A stretch of 64,000 bases of DNA, taken from positions 10,428,501-10,492,500 of the forward strand of contig OY756958.1 in assembly GCA_963580455.1 (NCBI GenBank), in the 5' to 3' direction. A program made the position numbers and the translations under genes. Positions 1 to 10,327 of the stretch are shown one piece after another. Origin of the DNA: Euonymus europaeus (lineage: Eukaryota; Streptophyta; Magnoliopsida; Celastrales; Celastraceae). Below the pieces are notes generated by a model, which was not told where the DNA came from, searched no databases, and saw only the letters and a program-made list of their open reading frames with translations. Within the stretch, counting starts at the first letter, position 1. Each line of letters opens with the position of its first letter.

Positions 1-85
1 GCTTCCTAGATTATTTCGATGTCAAAAACCCAACTTTCTATGACAAAAAGAAAAAACCGTTTAAAGCTCCTCCATAGAGTGAGTT

Positions 86-113
86 GAGCAACTTCGGACT
101 ATCAAAGTTGCTC
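86..113 (+). other. Conserved dyad symmetry (hairpin) in each monomer, first example
   Basis: A perfect inverted repeat, GAGCAACTT then a 10-nt loop (CGGACTATCA) then AAGTTGCTC, could form a 9-bp stem or cruciform. It is present in perfect form in many monomers and imperfectly in others, for example GTGCAACTT with AAATTGCTC, GTGCGACTT with AAGTTGCTC, or GAACAACTT with AAGTTTCTC. The loop varies by monomer type (TGGGACCATA, CAGAACATA, CGGAATATCA). No protein-binding site is recognised. Similar short dyads are reported in many centromeric satellites, so a structural role is possible but inferred. Confidence 0.85.
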
Positions 114-114
114 G

Positions 115-122
115 GTGTACAC
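115..122 (+). other. 8-bp palindrome GTGTACAC next to the hairpin, first example
   Basis: GTGTACAC is its own reverse complement and lies one base after the right hairpin arm (arm end, G, palindrome) in most monomers. Type-specific variants include GTGTGCAC (keeping the palindromic core GTGCAC), GAAGTACAC and GTTGTACAC. Together with the hairpin it makes consensus positions 88-124 the most dyad-rich part of the monomer. Confidence 0.8.
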
Positions 123-480
123 TTTTTGTTTTTCTTCTATTGTCAAATTTTACGAGTATAAGCTTCCTAGATTATTTCGATGTCAAAAACCCAACTTTCT
201 ATGACAAAAAGAAAAAACCGTTTAAAGCTCCTCCATAGAGTGAGTTGAGCAACTTCGGACTATCAAAGTTGCTCGGTGTACACTTTTTGTTTTTCTTCTA
301 TTGTCAAATTTTACGAGTATAAGCTTCCTAGATTATTTCGATTCCAAAACCCTAACTTTCTATGACAAATGGACAAAAACGTTAAAAGCTCCTCCATAGA
401 GAGAGTTGTGCAACTTCGGACTATCAGAGTTGCTCGGTGTGCACTTTTTATTGTTCTTCTATGTCAAATTTTACGAGTAT

Positions 481-640
481 AAGCTTCCTAGATTATTTCG
501 ATGCCAAAACCCCAACTTTCGATGACAAAACGATAAAACCGTTTAAAGCTCCTCCATAGAGTGAGTTGAGCAACTTCGGACTATCAAAGTTGCTCGGTGT
601 AAACTTTTTGTTGTTCTTTTATGTCAAATTTTACGAGTAT
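481..640 (+). repeat. Representative 160-bp satellite monomer
   Basis: This monomer is close to the general consensus and serves as a reference. Consensus order by position: HindIII site at 1-6; ATTATTTCGATGCCAAAAC at about 12-30; two GACAAA direct repeats 8 bp apart at 44-49 and 52-57; AAAGCTCCTCC at 65-75; left hairpin arm 88-96; loop 97-106; right arm 107-115; GTGTACAC 117-124; a T-rich stretch 125-140; TATGTCAAATTTTACGAGTAT at the end. Types differ mainly at 20-60 (for example AAAAAGAAAAAACC, AAACGATAAAACC or AAATCGACAAAACC), at 78-90 and at 97-106. A one-base insertion in TTCTATTGTCAAA gives the common 161-bp forms. Confidence 0.95.
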
Positions 641-1923
641 AAGCTTACTTAGATTATTATGATGCCAAAACCCGAACTTTCTATGAAAAATGGACAAAAA
701 CATTAAAAGCTCCTCCATAGAGAGAGTTGTGCAACTTCGGACTATCAAAATTGCTCGGTGTACACTTTTTATTGTTATTCTATGTCAAATTTTACGAGTA
801 TAAGCTTCCTAGATTATTTCGATGCCAAAACCCCAACTTTCTATGACAAAAGGACAAAACCGTTTAATGCTCCTCCATAGAGTGAGTTGAGCAACTTCGG
901 AATATCAAATTTGCTCGGTGTACACTTTTTATTGTTCTTCTATGTCAATTTTTACGAGTATAAGTTTCCTAGATTATTTCGATTCCAAAACCCAACTTTC
1001 TATGACAAATGGACAAAACCGTTCAAAGCTACTCCATAGAGAGAGTAAAGCAACTTCGGACCATAAAAGTTGCTCGGTGTACACTTTTTATTGTTCTTCT
1101 ATGTCAAATTTTACGAGTATAAGCTTCCTGTATTATTTCGATGCCAAAACCCCAACTTTCTATGACAAATGAACAAAACCGTTTAAAGCTCCTCCATTGA
1201 GTGAGTTGAGCAACTTCGGACTATCAAAGTTACTCGGTGTACACTTTTTATTGTTCTTCTACGTCAAATTTTACGAGTATAAGCTTCCTAGATTATTTCG
1301 ATTCTAAAACCCTAACTTTCTATGACAAATGGACAAAAACGTTAAAAGCTCCTCCATAGAGAGAGTTGTGCAACTTCGGACTATCAGAGTTGCTCGGTGT
1401 GCACTTTTTATTGTTCTTCTATGTCAAATTTTACGAGTATAAGCTTCCTAGATTATTTCGATGCCAAAACCCCAACTTTCGATGACAAAACGATAAAACC
1501 GTTTAAAGCTCCTCCATAGAGTGAGTTGAGCAACTTCGGACTATCAAAGTTGCTCGGTGTACACGTTTTGTTGTTCTTCTATTGTCAAATTTTACGAGTA
1601 TAAGCTTCGTAGATTATTTCGATGCCAAAACACCACCTATCAATGACAAATCGACAAAACCGTTAAAAGCTACTCCATAAAAAGAGAGTTGAGCAACTTG
1701 GGACCATAAAAGTTGCTCGGTGTACACTTCTTATTGTTATTCTATGTCAAATTTTACGAGTATTAGCTTCGTAGATTATTTCGATGCCAAAACCCCAACT
1801 TTCTATGATAAATGGATAAAAACTTTTAAAGCTACTCAATAGAGAGAGTTGAGCAAGTTCAGAACATAAAAGTTGCTCAGTGTACACTTTTTATTGTTAT
1901 TCTATATGAAATTTTACGAGTAT

Positions 1924-2062
1924 AAGCTTCCTAGATTATTCTATGCCAAAAGGATAAAACCGTTTAAAGCTCCTCCATAGAGTGAGTTGAGCAACTTCAG
2001 ACTATCAAAGTTGCTCGGTGTACACTTTTTGTTGTTCTTCTATTGTCAAATTGTACGAGTAT
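1924..2062 (+). repeat. Shortened 139-bp monomer (first of three)
   Basis: The monomer is 22 bp shorter than its 161-bp relatives. The usual ATTATTTCGATGCCAAAAC...CTTTCGATGACAAAAGG region is reduced to ATTATTCTATGCCAAAAGG. The gap lies between two similar boxes (GATGCCAAAA and GATGACAAAA, 21 bp apart), which suggests a deletion between short direct repeats plus a small extra change. The same form occurs at 7658-7796 and 9076-9214. Confidence 0.9.
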
Positions 2063-2702
2063 AAGCTTCGTAGATTATTTCGATGCCAAAACACCAACTA
2101 TCAATGACAAATCGACAAAACCGTTAAAAGCTACTCCATAGAGAGAGTTGAGCAACTTGGGACCATAAAAGTTGCTCGGTGTACACTTCTTATTGTTATT
2201 CTATGTCAAATTTTACGAGTATAAAGCTCCTAGATGATTTCGATGCCAAAACCCCAACCTTCTATGACAAATGGACAAAACCGTTTAAAGCTCCTCCATA
2301 TAGTGAGTTGAGCAACTTCGGACTATCAAAGTTGCTCGTTGTACACTTTTTGATGTTCTTTTTTGTCAAATTTTACGAGTATAAGCTTCCTAGATGATCT
2401 CGATGCGAAAACCCCAACTTTCTATGACAAATAGACAAAAACTTTTAAAGCTCCTCAATAGAGAGAGTTGAGTAAATTCAGAACATAAAAGTTGCTCAGT
2501 GTACACTTTTTATTGTTATTCTATATCAAATTTTACGAGTATAAGCGTCCTAGATTATTTCGATACCAAAAACCCAACTTTCTATGACAAAAAGAAAAAA
2601 CCGTTTAAAGCTCCTCCATAGAGTGAGTTGTGCAACTTCGGAATATCAAAGTTGCTCGGTGTACACTTTTTGTTGTTCTTTTATGTCAAATTTTACGAGT
2701 AT

Positions 2703-3024
2703 AAGCTTCCTAGATTATTTCGATGTGAAAACACCAACTTTACAAGACAAATGGACAAAAACGTTAAAAGCTCCTCCATAGAGAGAGTTGAGCAACTTCT
2801 AATCATCAAAGTCGCTCGGTATACACTTTTTATTGTTCTTCTTCTATGTCAAGTTTTACGAGTATATGTTTTGGGGATTATTTTGATGCCAAAACCTGAA
2901 CTTTCGATGTCAAATGGACAAAAACATTAAAAGCAACTCCATAGAGAGAGTTGTGCAACTTCGGACTATCAAAATTGCTCGGTGTACACTTTTTATTGTT
3001 ATTCTACGCAAATTTTACGAGTAT
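2703..3024 (+). repeat. Anchor monomer pair 1
   Basis: The first unit (2703-2865, 163 bp) is the most divergent type: GATGTGAAAACACC, CTTTACAAGACAAATGG, ACTTCTAATCATCAAAGTCG, CTCGGTATACAC and an extra TTC in TTCTTCTTCTATG. The second unit (2866-3024, 159 bp) has lost its HindIII site (ATGTTTTGGGGATT here, ATGTTTTGTGGATT in the other copies) and carries AAAAGCAACTCC and the short tail TTCTACGCAAATTTTACG. The three extra bases in the first unit and three missing in the second nearly cancel, so the pair stays close to two monomer lengths. Confidence 0.92.
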
Positions 3025-3824
3025 AAGCTTCCTAGATTATTTCGATGCCAAAAACCAACTTTCTATGACAAAAGGAAAAAACCGTTTAAAGCTTCTCCAT
3101 AGAGTGAGTTGAGCAACTTCGGACTATCAAAGTTGCTCGGTGTAAACTTTTTGTTGTTCTTTTATGTCGAATTTTACGAGTATAAGCTTACTTAGATTAT
3201 TATGATGCCAAAACCCGAACTTTCTATGAAAAATGGACAAAAACATTAAAAGCTCCTCCATAGAGAGAGTTGTGCAACTTCGGACTATCAAAATTGCTCG
3301 GTGTACACTTTTTATTGTTATTCTATGTCAAATTTTACGAGTATAAGCTTCCTAGATTATTTCGATGCCAAAACCCCAACTTTCTATGACAAAAGGACAA
3401 AACCGTTTAATGCTCCTCCATAGAGTGAGTTGAGCAACTTCGGACTATTAAATTTGCTCGGTGTACACTTTTTATTGTTCTTCTATGTCAATTTTTACGA
3501 GTATAAGTTTCCTAGATTATTTCGATTCCAAAACCCCAACTTTCTATGACAAATAGACAAAACCGTTTAAAGCTACTCCATAGAGAGAGTAAAGCAACTT
3601 CGGACCATAAAAGTTGCTCGGTGTACACTTTTTATTGTTCTTCTATGTCAAATTTTACGAGTATAAGCTTCCTGTATTATTTCGATGCCAAAACCCCAAC
3701 TTTCTATGACAAATGAACAAAACCGTTTAAAGCTCCTCCATTGAGTGAGTTGAGCAACTTCGGACTATCAAAGTTGCTCGGTGTACACTTTTTTTTGTTC
3801 TTCTACGTCAAATTTTACGAGTAT
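3025..3824 (+). repeat. Five-monomer post-anchor cassette (reference copy)
   Basis: Five types follow the anchor pair in fixed order: AAAAGGAAAAAACC (3025), GCTTACTTAGATTATTATG (3184), TTTAATGCTCCTCC with AAATTTGCTCGG (3345), AAGTTTCCTAG with GAGAGAGTAAAGCAACTTCG (3505), and GCTTCCTGTATT with AATGAACAAAACC (3665). The order recurs after the anchors at 5256, 10006, 14807, 20573, 44123, 50204, 58848 and 62691. It is missing after 26980 and altered after 36115. The array is therefore ordered, not a random mix of variants. Confidence 0.9.
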
Positions 3825-4943
3825 AAGCTTCCTAGATTATTTCGATTCCAAAACCCTAACTTTCTATGACAAATGGACAAAAACGTTTAAAGCTCCTCCA
3901 TAGAGAGAGTTGTGCAACTTCAGACTATCAAAGTCGCTCGGTGTGCACTTTTTATTGTTCTTCTATGTCAAATTTTACGAGTATAAGCTTCCTAGATTAT
4001 TTCGATGTCAAAACCCCAACTTCCGATGACAAAACGATAAAACCGTTTAAAGCTCCTCCATAGAGTGAGTTGAGCAACTTCGCACTATCAAAGTTGCTCG
4101 GTGTACACTTTTTGTTGTTCTTCTATTGTCAAATTTTACGAGTATAAGCTTCCCAGATTATTTCGATGCAAAAACACCAACTATCAATGACAAATCGACA
4201 AAACCGTTAAAAGCTACTCCATAGAGAGAGTTGAGCAACTTGGGACCATAAAAGTTGCTCGGTGTACACTTCTTATTGTTATTCTATGTCAAATTTTACG
4301 AGTATAAGCTTCCTAGATGATTTCGATGCCAAAATCCCAACCTTCTATGACAAATGGACAAAACCGTTTAAAGCTCCTCAATAGATAGAGTTGAGCAACT
4401 TCAGAACATAAAAGTTGCTCGGTGTACACTTTTTATTGTTATTCTATATCAAATTTTATGAGTATAAGCATCCTAGATTATTTTGATGCCAAAACCGAAC
4501 TTTCTATGACAAATGGACATCAACATTTAAAGCTCCTCCATAGAGAGAGTTGTGCGACTTCGGAATATCAAAGTTGCTCGTTGTACACTTTTTGATGTTC
4601 TTTTATGTCAAATTTTACGAGTATAAGCTTCCTAGATTATTTCGATGCCAAAACCCCAACTTTCTATGACAAATAGACAAAAACTTTTAAAGCTCCTCAA
4701 TAGATAGAGTTGAGCAACTTCAGAACATAAAAGTTGCTCGGTGTACACTTTTTATTGTTATTCTATATCAAATTTTATGAGTATAAGCATCCTAGATTAT
4801 TTTGATGCCAAAACCGAACTTTCTATGACAAATGGACATCAACATTAAAAGCTCCTCCATAGAGAGAGTTGTGCGACTTCGGAATATCAAAGTTGCTCGA
4901 AGTACACTTTTTGATATTCTTTTATGTCAAATTTTACGAGTAT

Positions 4944-5095
4944 AAGCTTCCTAGATTATTTCGATGCCAAAACCCCAACTTTCGATGACAAAAACTTTTA
5001 AAGCTCCTCAATAGAGAGAGTTGAGCATGTTCAGAACATAAAAGTTGCTCGGTCTACATTTTTTATTGTTATTCTATATGAAATTTTACGAGTAT
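4944..5095 (+). repeat. Monomer with 8-bp deletion at the GACAAA direct repeats
   Basis: This monomer is 152 bp long. The usual GACAAATAGACAAAAAC is reduced to GACAAAAAC near 4987. The lost bases equal the spacing between the two GACAAA boxes of the consensus (44-49 and 52-57), as expected for replication slippage or single-strand annealing. An equivalent loss is seen near 9258. Confidence 0.85.
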
Positions 5096-5255
5096 AAGCT
5101 TCCTAGATTATTTCGATGCCAAAAACCCAACTTTATATGACAAAAAGAAAAAACCGTTTAAAGCTCCTCCATAGAGCGAGTTGAACAACTTCGGAATATC
5201 AAAGTTTCTCGGTGTACACTTTTTCATGTTCTTTTATGTCAAATTTTACGAGTAT

Positions 5256-5576
5256 AAGCTTCCTAGATTATTTCGATGTGAAAACACCAACTTTACAAGA
5301 CAAATGGACAAAAACGTTAAAAGCTCCTCCATAGAGAGAGTTGAGCAACTTCTAATCATCAAAGTCGCTCGGTATACACTTTTTATTGTTCTTCTTCTAT
5401 GTCAAATTTTACGAGTATATGTTTTGTGGATTATTTTGATGCCAAACCTGAAGTTTCTATGTCAAATGGACAAAAACATTAAAAGCAACTCCATAGAGAG
5501 AGTTGTGCAACTTCGGACTATCAAAATTGCTCGGTGTACACTTTTTATTGTTATTCTACGCAAATTTTACGAGTAT
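5256..5576 (+). repeat. Anchor monomer pair 2
   Basis: GATGTGAAAACACC, ACTTCTAATCATCAAAGTCG and TTCTTCTTCTATG in the first unit (5256-5418), then ATGTTTTGTGGATT and TTCTACGCAAATTTTACG in the second (5419-5576). The second unit is one base short because it reads GCCAAACCTG where other copies read GCCAAAACCTG. Confidence 0.92.
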
Positions 5577-7657
5577 AAGCTTCCTAGATTATTTCGATGC
5601 CAAAAACCCAACTTTCTATGACAAAAGGAAAAAACCGTTTAAAGCTCCTCCATAGAGTGAGTTGAGCAACTTCGGACTATCAAAGTTGCTCGGTGTACAC
5701 TTTTTGTTGTTCTTTTATGTCAAATTTTACGAGTATAAGCTTACTTAGATTATTATGATGTCAAAACCCAAACTTTCTATGACAAATGGACAAAAACATT
5801 AAAAGCTCCTCCATAGAGAGAGTTGTGCAACTTCGGACTATCAAAATTGCTCGGTGTACACTTTTTATTGTTATTCTATGTCAAATTTTACGAGTATAAG
5901 CTTCCTAGATTATTTCGATGCCAAAACCCCAACTTTCTATGACAAAAGGACAAAACCGTTTAATGCTCCTCCATAGAGTGAGTTGAGCAACTTCGGACTA
6001 TTAAATTTGCTCGGTGTACACTTTTTATTGTTCTTCTATGTCAATTTTTACGAGTATAAGTTTCCTAGATTATTTCGATTCCAAAACCCCAACTTTCTAT
6101 GACAAATGGACAAAACCGTTTAAAGCTACTCCATAGAGAGAGTAAAGCAACTTCGGACCATAAAAGTTGCTCGGTGTACACTTTTTATTGTTCTTCTATG
6201 TTAAATTTTTCCGAGTATAAGCTTCCTGTATTATTTCGATGCCAAAACCCCAACTTTCTATGACAAATGAACAAAACCGTTTAAAGCTCCTCCATTGAGT
6301 GAGTTGAGCAACTTCGGACTATCAAAGTTGCTCGGTGTACACTTTTTATTGTTCTTCTACGTCAAATTTTACGAGTATAAGCTTCCTAGATTATTTCGAT
6401 TCCAAAACCCTAACTTTCTATGACAAATGGACAAAAACGTTAAAAGCTCCTCCATAGAGAGAGTTGTGCAACTTCGGACTATCAAAGTTGCTCGGTGTGC
6501 ACTTTTTATCGTTCTTCTATGTCAAATTTTACGAGTATAAGCTTCCTAGATTATTTCGATGCCGAAACCCCAACTTTCGATGACAAAAGGATAAAACCGT
6601 TTAAAGCTCCTCCATAGAGTGAGTTGAGCAACTTCGGACTATCAAAGTTGCTCGGTGTACACTTTTTATTGTTCATCTATGTCAATTTTTACGAGTATAA
6701 GTTCCCTAGATTATTTCGATGCCAAAAACCCAACTTTATATGACAAAAAGAAAAAACCGTTTAAAGCTCCTCCATAGAGTGAGTTGAACAACTTCGGAAT
6801 ATCAAAGTTTCTCGGTGTACACTTTTTGATGTTCTTTTATGTCAAATTTTACGAGTACAAGCTTCCTAGATTATTTCGATGCCAAAACCCCAACTTTCTA
6901 TGACAAATAGACAGAAACTTTTAAAGCTCCTCAATAGATAGAGTTGAGCAACTTCAGAACATAAAAGTTGCTCGGTGTACACTTTTTATTGTTATTCTAT
7001 ATCAAATTTTACGAGTATAAGCATCCTAGATTATTTTGATGCCAAAACCGAACTTTCTATGACAAATGGACAAAAACGTTAAAAGCTCCTCCATAGAGAG
7101 AGTTGTGCAACTTCGGACTATCAAAGTTGCTCGGTGTGCACTTTTTATTGTTCTTCTTGTCAAATTTTACGAGTATAAGCTTCCTAGATTATTTCGATGC
7201 CAAAACCCCAACTTTCGATGACAAAACGATAAAACCGTTTAAAGCTCCTCCATAGAGTGAGTTGAGCAACTTCGGAGTATCAAAGTTGCTCGGTGTACAC
7301 TTTTTGTTGTTCTTCTATTGTCAAATTTTACGAGTATAAGCTTCGTAGATTATTTCCATGCCAAAACACCAACTATCAATGAAAAATCGACAAAACCGTT
7401 AAAAGCTACTCCATAGAGGGAGTTGAGCAACTTGGGACCATAAAAGTTGCTCGGTGTACACTTCTTATTGTTATTCTATGTCAAATTTTACGAGTATAAG
7501 CTTCGTAGATTATTTCGATGCCAAAACCCCAACTTTCTATGATAAATGGACAAAAACTTTTAAAGCTACTCAATAGAGAGAGTTGAGCAAGTTCAGAACA
7601 TAAAAGTTGCTCGGTGTACACTTTTTATTGTTATTCTATATGAAATTTTACGAGTAT

Positions 7658-7796
7658 AAGCTCCCTAGATTATTCTATGCCAAAAGGATAAAACCGTTTA
7701 AAGCTCCTCCATAGAGTGAGTTGAGCAACTTCAGACTATCAAAGTTGCTCGGTGTACACTTTTTGTTGTTCTTCTATTGTCAAATTTTACGAGTAT
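7658..7796 (+). repeat. Shortened 139-bp monomer (second of three)
   Basis: It has the same ATTATTCTATGCCAAAAGG junction as 1924-2062, with AAGCTCCCTAG at its start, so the HindIII site is lost. It is the first-copy member of the 1418-bp duplication. Confidence 0.9.
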
Positions 7797-9075
7797 AAGC
7801 TTCGTAGATTATTTCGATGCCAAAACACCAACTATCAATGACAAATCGACAAAACCGTTAAAAGCTACTCCATAGAGAGAGTTGAGCAACTTGGGACCAT
7901 AAAAGTTGCTCGGTGTACACTTCTTATTGTTATTCTATGTCAAATTTTACGAGTATAAGCTTCCTAGATGATTTCGATGCCAAAACCCCAACCTTCTATG
8001 ACAAATGGACAAAACCGTTTAAAGCTCCTCCATATAGTGAGTTGAGCAACTTCGGACTATCAAAGTTTCTCGTTGTACACTTTTTGATGTTCTTTTATGT
8101 CAAATTTTACGAGTATAAGCTTCCTAGATGATCTCGATGCCAAAACCCAAACTTTCTATGACAAATAGACAAAAACTTTTAAAGCTCCTCAATAGAGAGA
8201 GTTGAGCAACTTCAGAACATAAAAGTTGCTCGGTGTACACTTTTTATTGTTATTCTATATCAAATTTTACGAGTATAAGCTTCCTAGATTATTTCGATGC
8301 CAAAAACCCAACTTTCTATGACAAAAAGAAAAAACCGTTTAAAGCTCCTCCATTGAGTGAGTTGTGCAACTTCGGAATATCAAAGTTGCTCGGTGTGCAC
8401 TTTTTATTGTTCTTCTTGTCAAATTTTACGAGTATAAGCTTCCTAGATTATTTCGATGCCAAAACCCCAACTTTCGATGACAAAACGATAAAACCGTTTA
8501 AAGCTCCTCCATTGAGAGAGTTGTGCAACTTCGGACTATCAAAGTTGCTCGGTGTGCACTTTTTATTGTTCTTCTTGTCAAATTTTACGAGTATAAGCTT
8601 CCTAGATTATTTCGATGCCAAAACCCCAACTTTCGATGACAAAACGATAAAACCGGTTAAAGCTCCTCCATAGAGTGAGTTGAGCAACTTCGGAGTATCA
8701 AAGTTGCTCGGTGTACACTTTTTGTTGTTCTTCTATTGTCAAATTTTACGAGTATAAGCTTCGTTGATTATTTCCATGCCAAAACACCAACTATCAATGA
8801 AAAATCGACAAAACCGTTAAAAGCTACTCCATAGAGGGAGTTGAGCAACTTGGGACCATAAAAGTTGCTCGGTGTACACTTCTTATTGTTATTCTATGTC
8901 AAATTTTACGAGTATAAGCTTCGTAGATTATTTCGATGCCAAAACCCCAACTTTCTATGATAAATGGACAAAAACTTTTAAAGCTACTCAATAGAGAGAG
9001 TTGAGCAAGTTCAGAACATAAAAGTTGCTCGGTGTACACTTTTTATTGTTATTCTATATGAAATTTTACGAGTAT

Positions 9076-9214
9076 AAGCTCCCTAGATTATTCTATGCCA
9101 AAAGGATAAAACCGTTTAAAGCTCCTCCATAGAGTGAGTTGAGCAACTTCAGACTATCAAAGTTGCTCGGTGTACACTTTTTGTTGTTCTTCTATTGTCA
9201 AATTTTACGAGTAT
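9076..9214 (+). repeat. Shortened 139-bp monomer (third of three)
   Basis: It matches 7658-7796, including AAGCTCCCTAG and ATTATTCTATGCCAAAAGG. It is the second-copy member of the 1418-bp duplication, so it arose by block duplication rather than by a new deletion. Confidence 0.9.
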
Positions 9215-10005
9215 AAGCTTCGTAGATTATTTCGATGCCAAAACACCAACTATCAATGACAAAACCGTTAAAAGCTACTCCATAGAGAGAGTTGAGCAAC
9301 TTGGGACCATAAAAGTTGCTCGGTGTACACTTCTTATTGTTATTCTATGTCAAATTTTACGAGTATAAGCTTCCTAGATGATTTCGATGCCAAAACCCCA
9401 ACCTTCTATGACAAATGGACAAAACCGTTTAAAGCTCCTCCATATAGTGAGTTGAGCAACTTCGGACTATCAAAGTTTCTCGTTGTACACTTTTTGATGT
9501 TCTTTTATGTCAAATTTTACGAGTATAAGCTTCCTAGATGATCTCGATGCCAAAACCCAAACTTTCTATGACAAATAGACAAAAACTTTTAAAGCTCCTC
9601 AATAGAGAGAGTTGAGCAACTTCAGAACATAAAAGTTGCTCGGTGTACACTTTTTATTGTTATTCTATATCAAATTTTACGAGTATAAGATTCCTAGATT
9701 ATTTCGATGCCAAAAACCCAACTTTCTATGACAAAAAGAAAAAACCGTTTAAAGCTCCTCCATTGAGTGAGTTGTGCAACTTCGGAATATCAAAGTTGCT
9801 CGGTGTACACTTTTTGTTGTTCTTTTATGTCAAATTTTACGAGTATAAGCTTCCTAGATTATTTTGATGCCAAAACCGAACTTTCTATGACAAATGGACA
9901 AAAACATTAAAAGCTCCTCCATAGAGAGAGTTGTGCGACTTCGGAATATCAAAGTTGCTCGAAGTACACTTTTTGATATTCTTTTATGTCAAATTTTACG
10001 AGTAT

Positions 10006-10327
10006 AAGCTTCCTAGATTATTTCGATGTGAAAACACCAATTTTAAAAGACAAATGGACAAAAACGTTAAAAGCTCCTCCATAGAGAGAGTTGAGCAACT
10101 TCTAATCATCAAAGTCGCTCGGTATACACTTTTTATTGTTCTTCTTCTATGTCAAATTTTACGAGTATATGTTTTGTGGATTATTTTGATGCCAAAACCT
10201 GAACTTTCTATGTCAAATGGACAAAAACATTAAAAGCAACTCCATAGAGAGAGTTGTGCAACTTCGGACTATCAAAATTGCTCGGTGTACACTTTTTATT
10301 GTTATTCTACGCAAATTTTACGAGTAT
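10006..10327 (+). repeat. Anchor monomer pair 3
   Basis: Same two-unit structure as the first pair (units at 10006 and 10169). It carries a private variant, ATTTTAAAAGACAAATGG where other copies have CTTTACAAGACAAATGG. Confidence 0.92.

Larger units (their letters stand above)
1..320 (+). repeat. Two identical adjacent 161-bp monomers
   Basis: The monomer cut by the window start and the next one match base for base over the 159 bases that can be compared. The match includes two unusual variants, GATGTCAAAAACCC and TTTTTGTTTTTCTTCT. This is a single-monomer tandem duplication recent enough to show no divergence. Confidence 0.9.
1..2702 (+). repeat. Satellite segment before the first anchor monomer
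   Basis: This segment opens inside a HindIII site. Its first two monomers (1-159 and 160-320) are identical. A typical series follows: GCTTACTT type at 641, AAGTTTCC type at 962, CTGTATT type at 1121, ATTCTAAAACCC type at 1281, ACGATAAAACC type at 1441, and GCTTCGTAG types from 1602. A 139-bp deleted monomer lies at 1924-2062, followed by a GCTTCGTAG type at 2063 and a TAGATGATTTCG type near 2223. No gene is seen. Confidence 0.95.
2703..5255 (+). repeat. Anchor segment 2 (16 monomers, 2553 bp)
   Basis: This is the shortest complete anchor-to-anchor interval. The anchor pair is followed by the five-type cassette (3025-3824), then the ATTCCAAAACCCTAAC and ACGATAAAACC types, GCAAAAACACC near 4162, and AGATGATTTCG near 4310. 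A repeated two-type run follows (CTCAATAGATAGAG and GTGCGACTT types, twice between about 4370 and 4940), then a 152-bp monomer at 4944-5095. No gene is seen. Confidence 0.9.
7095..9800 (+). repeat. Nine-monomer tandem duplication, 1418-bp period
   Basis: Two adjacent copies share uncommon variants 1418 bp apart: TTCTTCTTGTCAAATT, ACTTCGGAGTATCAAAG (7270 and 8688), ATTATTTCCATGCC, CATAGAGGGAG, a 139-bp monomer starting AAGCTCCCTAG (7658 and 9076), and CAAAGTTTCTCGTTG. The second copy has an 8-bp deletion near 9258, after which the offset falls to 1410 bp. A few single-base differences (such as GTAGATT versus GTTGATT near 8762) show slight divergence. Confidence 0.9.
5256..10005 (+). repeat. 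Anchor segment 3 (4750 bp)
   Basis: The anchor pair and cassette (from 5577) are followed by mixed types and then by a 1418-bp tandem duplication (about 7.09-9.80 kb). The length is not a multiple of 160 because the segment holds two 139-bp monomers (7658 and 9076), an 8-bp deletion (near 9258) and several short tails reading TTCTTCTTGTCAAATT (near 7150, 8410 and 8570). No gene is seen. Confidence 0.9.

Noticed and set aside
86..122. Rho-independent terminator or small structured RNA
   Set aside because: The hairpin is followed by a T-rich stretch, but it recurs in each monomer of a gene-free eukaryotic-type array; satellite DNA structure explains it better.
481..640. CENP-B box
   Set aside because: The closest region (TTTCGATGCCAAAACCCC) lacks the required A and CGGG spacing of the core motif on either strand.
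5181..5621. Open frame of 146 codons (+ strand), and similar ones of 60-146 codons throughout the window, including 8233-8673
   Set aside because: They translate the satellite itself in different phases. Since 160 is not a multiple of 3 the frame shifts every monomer, and point changes open and close the frames. No coding bias, conserved domain or promoter is seen.
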